Shown piece after piece: positions 17,415 to 21,308 of a stretch of 21,308 bases of DNA. Where the stretch lies: positions 1 to 21,308 of the forward strand of contig JAAUSP010000060.1 of NCBI GenBank assembly GCA_012032575.1. The letters are read 5' to 3'. Both the position numbers and the translations under genes were made by a program. This DNA comes from Anaerolineales bacterium. GTDB taxonomy: Bacteria > Chloroflexota > Anaerolineae > 4572-78 > J111. Within the stretch, counting starts at the first letter, position 1. Every line of letters begins with the position of its first letter. The notes under the pieces are model-generated. The model saw only the letters and a list, made by a program, of their open reading frames with translations, ran no database searches and was not told where the DNA came from.

Positions 17415-18323
17415 ATGAGCAACAATATCAAAACGCAAACATGGCGTGAAAAACGCAATCTGGTGCCGCTGCCCTACCGCCGGGTTAGCGTGCAGCCTTA
17501 CAGCGGCCCGATGACCGCCGAAGCCATCGAATCTTTGTTGATGGAGCGCGAAGCCTACCGCCGTACCGATTTCATCGTTCTCAAAGGCAAGGGTAAAGAG
17601 ACCGCCGTGGTCGCTATCACCCGCGCCGAAGCTGAACCGCTCTTCTCCTGCATCACTTCGGTGGAAGTATTGGCTCTGCCGGACACCTGCGTTTACGTCG
17701 AGCGCCCCACCACCGACCCGGCCAATCGCTCTGCCCTGGCCGAGGTGGCCCATGAACTGGGCCTGGGGCCGGAAAGCACGGTTGTGGTCGAGGGGATGTA
17801 CGATCATGTCAACTTCATTCACCACCCCGATCCGCTGGTGATCCGGGTGGTCGAAGTGGCCCCGCCGGAGCCGCCCAAACTCTACGGTCTGGCCCAACAC
17901 GTCCTCAGCTATGCCGATCTGCCGCCCATCCGCCTGGAACTGGAGCGCATCGAGGTGGCGGACCTGGCCCGGCAGGTCCAGCCGCAGGCCTACCTGGTTC
18001 CCTGCCGCTCCGGCGGACTGGACGACCTGTCCGCCCCGGTCAGCTTTTTGGATGAGCGCCCCGAACGAAAAAATTGGACCATGATCGGCTGTGAGCGCAG
18101 CCTGCAATTTCACCGCCACTATTACGGCGACGAGCCGCCCCGCGTGGAAATGTGTCCCCGCAAAATTGCCGGCGCTCGCTCCGAACTGACCCTCCTAAAA
18201 TGTTGTCTGTTGGAGTTTCATATGGAAAAAGATGGACCTGTGGCCGTTGTTCCCTGGGGTTCCGACCTGGCTATGGTCGAATCGGCCCTGCGCCAACTGG
18301 CCGCCGAGATTGACTATGCATGA
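17415..18323 (+). CDS. Unrecognised 302-aa protein coupled to phosphosulfolactate synthase
   Basis: I do not recognise the family. The 302-residue protein is soluble, with no signal or membrane helix. It starts with a basic stretch (TWREKRNLVPLPYRR) and has a His-rich segment YDHVNFIHHPDP (about 129-140), a second HRHYYGDE (about 233-240), and seven cysteines (79, 92, 197, 226, 247, 263, 264) with a CC pair. These could bind metal. The order of hydrophobic strands suggests an alpha/beta protein. The stop codon overlaps the phosphosulfolactate synthase start by 8 bases, which implies translational coupling and a role in CoM biosynthesis, perhaps one of the steps (decarboxylation, thiolation, reduction) not otherwise accounted for. 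It has no PLP lysine motif I can see. AGGA lies upstream of the ATG. Confidence 0.8.
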   Translation: MSNNIKTQTWREKRNLVPLPYRRVSVQPYSGPMTAEAIESLLMEREAYRRTDFIVLKGKGKETAVVAITRAEAEPLFSCITSVEVLALPDTCVYVERPTTDPANRSALAEVAHELGLGPESTVVVEGMYDHVNFIHHPDPLVIRVVEVAPPEPPKLYGLAQHVLSYADLPPIRLELERIEVADLARQVQPQAYLVPCRSGGLDDLSAPVSFLDERPERKNWTMIGCERSLQFHRHYYGDEPPRVEMCPRKIAGARSELTLLKCCLLEFHMEKDGPVAVVPWGSDLAMVESALRQLAAEIDYA

Positions 18324-19173
18324 GCGCGCCTGGGGCGACGTCATCGAAGATTTGTTTGCCGGGCGTGCTCAGTCACCCCGCGACTGTGGTCTGACGATGG
18401 TCATTGATAAGGGTTGGGGCCTGACCCTCACCCACGACTTGATTGAGGGCTGCGGCGACTATATTGACCACTGGAAATGCACTTTTGGCACCTCAACCTT
18501 TGTGCCGGCGGATGTATTGAGCCGCAAACTGCGCCACCTCAATTCGCGGGGGATTTTGACCTATCCCGGCGGCACCCTGCTGGAAGTGGCCCTGGTGCGG
18601 GGCAAGTGCCGGGCCTACATGCAGCGGGCGCGTGATCTCGGCTTCAGCGCGGTGGAAATCTCTGACGGGTCCATCTCTATGCCTGCCTTTCGCCGTCACA
18701 ACACCATCCGCTGCGCTTTGGAGCACGGCCTGACCCCCATCACCGAGGTGGGCAAAAAAGACCCGGCCCAGCAGCCCAGCGCCATCGAGATGGCCGAACA
18801 GGCGCTGCAAGACCTGGAATGGGGCGCGCACTGGGTCATCGTCGAGGCGCGTGAGTCAGGCAAAGGCGTCGGCATTTATGATGATAACGGCATGGTCAAG
18901 GTGGAGATGATTGCCGCCATGTGTGAACGGATGGCGCAACAGGCCGACCGTCTGATTTGGGAAGCGCCGCAGAAAAACCAGCAGACCTACCTGATCCGGC
19001 ATTTTGGCCCCAACGCCAATCTGGGCAACGTTCCCCCCGACGAAGTGCTGGCCCTGGAAGCCCTGCGGGTCGGCCTGCGCTTTGAAACCTTCGCTCCCTT
19101 GGTGGAAGAAATGCAGCAGCGCGGCGAGTGGGACCCGGCCAGGGTGGAGGAGGCGAAGAATGGGCAAGGCTGA
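18316..19173 (+). CDS. comA: Phosphosulfolactate synthase (ComA/XcbB type)
   Basis: Adds sulfite to phosphoenolpyruvate to give (R)-phosphosulfolactate, the first step of CoM biosynthesis in both methanogens and Xanthobacter. The 285-residue TIM-barrel protein shows the family blocks in order: TMVIDKGWGL (28-36), GDYIDHWKCTFGTS (47-60), LTYPGGTLLEVAL (81-93), FSAVEISDGSISMP (110-123) and ITEVGKKDP (142-150). The start is ATG 18316, overlapping the previous gene; codons further upstream in this frame belong to that gene's shadow. Bacterial comA homologues also occur in sulfolactate-forming pathways (for example in Bacillus), but the adjacent lyase and the CoM-using enzymes upstream make CoM the likely end product. 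Xanthobacter naming would be xcbB1. Confidence 0.92.
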   Translation: MHERAWGDVIEDLFAGRAQSPRDCGLTMVIDKGWGLTLTHDLIEGCGDYIDHWKCTFGTSTFVPADVLSRKLRHLNSRGILTYPGGTLLEVALVRGKCRAYMQRARDLGFSAVEISDGSISMPAFRRHNTIRCALEHGLTPITEVGKKDPAQQPSAIEMAEQALQDLEWGAHWVIVEARESGKGVGIYDDNGMVKVEMIAAMCERMAQQADRLIWEAPQKNQQTYLIRHFGPNANLGNVPPDEVLALEALRVGLRFETFAPLVEEMQQRGEWDPARVEEAKNGQG

Positions 19174-19209
19174 AGAAGGGAAGGCTGGAAAAGTGGGAGA
19201 TTGGAAAAA

Positions 19210-19238
19210 TTCCACCCTTCCACCCTTCCACCCTTCCA
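19210..19238 (+). repeat. Tandem octamer in the spacer
   Basis: Three exact copies of TTCCACCC (19210-19233) are followed by a partial fourth copy TTCCA. The preceding purine-rich stretch (GGAAGGCTGGAAAAG, from 19183) is roughly complementary, so a hairpin can form. No T-run follows. Confidence 0.75.
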
Positions 19239-19260
19239 AAAATATTTGTAAGATTAGTAT

Positions 19261-20775
19261 ATGAACTCCTCCCCAGCTAAACCCGCCAGTGACTCTGTCC
19301 TCGGCGTTGGCAGCCGCTTGGCCGGCGGGCCGGCCCCGGAACTGGTCCAAACCGCCTTTGCCCGCGAACTGGCCGACCAGATGTCTTTGTTTAAAGGCAT
19401 GAGCCTGGCCGACCTGGCCCACACGGTGATGCTGATCGAAGGGGGGGTGATCCCGCCGGAGGCCGGACGGGAATTGCTGGCGGCTTTGCTGGCTCTGCAT
19501 CCGGCTCCGCCCGATTTTACCCCCGACCCGGCTCGGGGCGACCTTTACACCAACCGCGAAGCCTGGCTGGCCGCCCGAACCCCGGCCACGGGCTGGCTGG
19601 GGGCGGGCCGTGCCCGGCGGGAGTCCACGACCACTGGCTACCGCCTCATCCTGCGCCGCCGGCTGTTAGACTTCTCTGCCGCCCTGAGCGAGGCCGGACT
19701 GGCCCTGCTGGAGCAGGCCGAAGCGCATCAGGCCAGCCTTATGGCCGACTATACCTATTTGCAGCCGGCCCAGCCGACCACCTTCGGCCACTACCTGCTC
19801 ACCTTTGCCTATCCTCTGCTGCGCGATCTGGAGCGCCTGAGAGCGTTGTATGACCGCACCAACCTCAGTCCGGCCGGCTGTGGCAGTGTCAACGGTTCGC
19901 GGCTGCCCCAGGACAGGCAGCACCTGGCCGATTTGCTCGGCTTTGACGGGTTGGTTCCACACGCCCGCGATGCCATGTGGTCGCCGGACCTGCCTATTGA
20001 AACCATGTCCGTCCTGGTGGCGGCGCTGGTCAACCTGGACCGGCTGGCCGAGGATTTGCAGATTTTCGCCACCGTCGAATTTGATCTGATCGAACTGGCC
20101 GATGGGCACGCCCGCGCCAGCGTCATCATGCCCCAAAAGAAAAACCCCTATGCCTTAACTTATATTCGCGGGGTGGCCAATCAACTGGCCGGTGAATTAA
20201 TCTCGGTTGCCGCCTATGGCCGCACCCCTTCCGGGCAGGTGGATAATCGCGTTTTTGCCTATGGCAGCGTCCCGCGGGCGATAGAAACCGCTACCGGCGC
20301 GGCAGCTCTGATGGCCGGAGTGCTGCGCGGGCTGCGCTTCAATACCGCCCTGGCCGGTCAACGGCTGGCGGCCGGTTTTGCCATTGCTACCGATCTGGCC
20401 GAAACCATCACCCTCGAAACCGGGCTGGACTTTCGCTCAGCCCACCGGGTGGTGGGGCGTCTGGTGCGTGATTCTCTCTCAGCCGGCCGCTCGGCCCGTG
20501 AAATTACCAGTGCCGAGGTAGAGGCAGCGGCTCAGGCGGTTCTCGGCCACCCGCTGGGCCTGTCAGAAAGCGCTCTGGCCCAGGCGCTTGATCCGGCTGC
20601 CGGAGTCGCCGCCCGCCGCCAGGCCGGTGGGGCCGCGTCGGAGCCTTTGCAAGCTATGCTGGCAGAGTGCCGCGAGCTTTTGGCGGCTCACCGCGCATGG
20701 CGTGAGCAGATGGCAGCGCGTATCACTGCCGCCGAAACCTCGTTGTTGGATCGAGCGCGAGAAATAGCCGCTTAA
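19261..20775 (+). CDS. xcbC1: Aspartase/fumarase-superfamily lyase (XcbC-like, CoM biosynthesis)
   Basis: A 504-residue lyase resembling argininosuccinate lyase: DYTYLQPAQPTTFGHYLL (163-180), NLSPAGCGSVNGSRLPQDR (201-219), RLAEDLQIFATVEFDLIEL and the superfamily signature ASVIMPQKKNP (286-296). Xanthobacter XcbC1, from the same superfamily, eliminates phosphate from phosphosulfolactate to give sulfoacrylate, the second step of bacterial CoM synthesis. Two residues differ from argininosuccinate lyases: the His of THLQ is Tyr166, and the GSS of the mobile loop is A-S-V. A true argininosuccinate lyase is therefore unlikely. Position directly after comA supports XcbC1. ATG 19261 has no clear ribosome site; the family-like sequence begins around residue 20, so the exact start is less certain. 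Confidence 0.85.
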   Translation: MNSSPAKPASDSVLGVGSRLAGGPAPELVQTAFARELADQMSLFKGMSLADLAHTVMLIEGGVIPPEAGRELLAALLALHPAPPDFTPDPARGDLYTNREAWLAARTPATGWLGAGRARRESTTTGYRLILRRRLLDFSAALSEAGLALLEQAEAHQASLMADYTYLQPAQPTTFGHYLLTFAYPLLRDLERLRALYDRTNLSPAGCGSVNGSRLPQDRQHLADLLGFDGLVPHARDAMWSPDLPIETMSVLVAALVNLDRLAEDLQIFATVEFDLIELADGHARASVIMPQKKNPYALTYIRGVANQLAGELISVAAYGRTPSGQVDNRVFAYGSVPRAIETATGAAALMAGVLRGLRFNTALAGQRLAAGFAIATDLAETITLETGLDFRSAHRVVGRLVRDSLSAGRSAREITSAEVEAAAQAVLGHPLGLSESALAQALDPAAGVAARRQAGGAASEPLQAMLAECRELLAAHRAWREQMAARITAAETSLLDRAREIAA

Positions 20776-20779
20776 AAAC

Positions 20780-20826
20780 GGAGTCCAAAGCTTGCTTTGG
20801 CCTTTCCAAACCTTGGTTTGGACTCC
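20780..20826 (+). repeat. Spacer hairpin before the acyl-CoA synthetase
   Basis: GGAGTCCAAA (20780-20789) pairs exactly with TTTGGACTCC (20817-20826). Inside, CCAAACCTTGGTTTGG and AAAGCTTGCTTT form alternative stems. No T-run follows. Confidence 0.75.
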
Positions 20827-20871
20827 AAATTCTGCAATAGGTTAATTTTGCTGAAGGAACAATTATCCAAG

Positions 20872-21308
20872 ATGACTCACTGGGGTAACGCCGCTTTTAA
20901 TCCGCGCAGTGTCGCCGTGCTGGGCGCATCGGCCAAGGTCGGTAAATTGGGCCAGGTGTTGATGCGTAACCTGACCGAAGGCTTTCCGGGTATAATCTTG
21001 CCCATCAACCCAAACGAAACCGAAGTGATGGGCCGTCCGGCCTATGCCCGGCTATCGGACGCGCCGGGGCCAATAGATTTGGCGGTGATTGCCCTGCCGC
21101 CGGAAGCCTGTGTCGAGGCGATGCGTGATTGCACCGAAGCCGGGGTGCGGACGGCACTGGTTCTCAGCGCCCGGTTTTGCCGAAGTGGGACCGGAGGGCC
21201 GGGCTTTGCAGGAAGCCATGCTGGCCGAAGCACGGGCGGGGAACGTGCGCATTATTGGGCCGAACTGCTTTGGGTTGTATAACTGCAACCTGGGGCTGAA
21301 CGCTTCGA
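20872..21308 (+). CDS. ADP-forming acyl-CoA synthetase, CoA-binding domain, 3'-truncated and frameshifted
   Basis: The first 146 residues or so of an acetate-CoA ligase (ADP-forming) / succinyl-CoA-synthetase-like protein. It starts FNPRSVAVLGASAKVGKLGQVLMRN, the CoA-binding Rossmann motif, followed by ILPINPNETEVMGRPAYARLSD and DLAVIALPPEACVEAMRDCTEAGVRTALVLSAGF. One extra C in 21170-21172 shifts the frame; reading past it restores EVGPEGRALQEAM and IIGPNCFGLYNCNLGLNAS up to the window edge. These enzymes make or use acyl-CoA with ADP/ATP. In this operon it could activate the acid formed by the pathway, but family substrate range is broad. Start ATG 20872 fits the family; a purine-rich GAAGGA lies 13 bases upstream. 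Confidence 0.85.

Noticed and set aside
17124..18119. A 331-codon open frame on the minus strand
   Set aside because: It spans the cupin end, the AACGTT spacer and the unknown gene in antisense, with no family-like blocks. The plus-strand genes are operon-like and supported.
19210..19238. CRISPR or VNTR array
   Set aside because: Only three contiguous 8-base copies with no spacers; it is a short tandem repeat in a gap.
19261..20775. Argininosuccinate lyase of arginine biosynthesis
   Set aside because: The THLQ His and the GSS loop are altered, no other arginine gene is near, and it directly follows phosphosulfolactate synthase.

Overview
The window looks like a piece of a GC-rich bacterial chromosome, most likely an uncultured Chloroflexota (Anaerolineae-like) genome. 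That placement is an inference. It rests on a membrane protein with a Pro/Thr-rich stalk, a divergent DprA, the protein flavour of the housekeeping genes, and spacers filled with self-complementary short words. No rRNA or other taxonomic marker is present. Seven single-base frameshifts interrupt otherwise well-conserved genes, mostly in short homopolymers, so the assembly probably carries uncorrected indels. The annotation below reads through them.

Positions 1-6713 are housekeeping: the 3' part of acetyl-CoA synthetase (+), then on the minus strand a YoeB/YefM-type toxin-antitoxin pair, a DprA-like protein, a two-helix membrane protein with a Pro/Thr stalk, purine nucleoside phosphorylase, and a Xer-type tyrosine recombinase.

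Positions 7056-21308 hold one long same-strand cluster that I read as coenzyme M (CoM)-dependent epoxide metabolism together with CoM biosynthesis. In order: HTH-MEDS (DcmR-like) regulator; epoxyalkane:CoM transferase (xecA-like); small zinc-ribbon protein; 2-(S)-hydroxypropyl-CoM dehydrogenase-like SDR (xecE-like); stand-alone MEDS protein; 2-(R)-hydroxypropyl-CoM dehydrogenase-like SDR (xecD-like); two-subunit CoA-transferase; F420/FMN LLM-class oxidoreductase; OsmC-family protein with an in-frame TGA at its peroxidatic cysteine; 2-oxopropyl-CoM reductase/carboxylase (2-KPC, xecC-like); cupin; unrecognised 302-aa protein; phosphosulfolactate synthase (comA/xcbB-like); aspartase/fumarase-family lyase (xcbC-like); and the start of an ADP-forming acyl-CoA synthetase.

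Proposed logic: an epoxide is opened by CoM. The R and S hydroxyalkyl-CoM products are oxidised by two stereospecific SDRs to a ketoalkyl-CoM. 2-KPC cleaves and carboxylates this to a beta-keto acid (acetoacetate if the epoxide is epoxypropane), and the CoA-transferase or ADP-forming ligase may activate the acid. ComA and the lyase make the first intermediates of CoM from PEP and sulfite. No alkene monooxygenase and no late CoM-biosynthesis enzyme (decarboxylation, thiolation, reduction) is recognisable here.

The most striking single observation is the OsmC gene. Its TGA lies exactly where the family has its reactive Cys, the frame stays open and conserved to a natural stop, and a strong hairpin with a G-containing 5-nt loop begins just after the TGA, at bacterial SECIS distance. 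It is therefore predicted to be a selenoprotein embedded in a CoM pathway operon.
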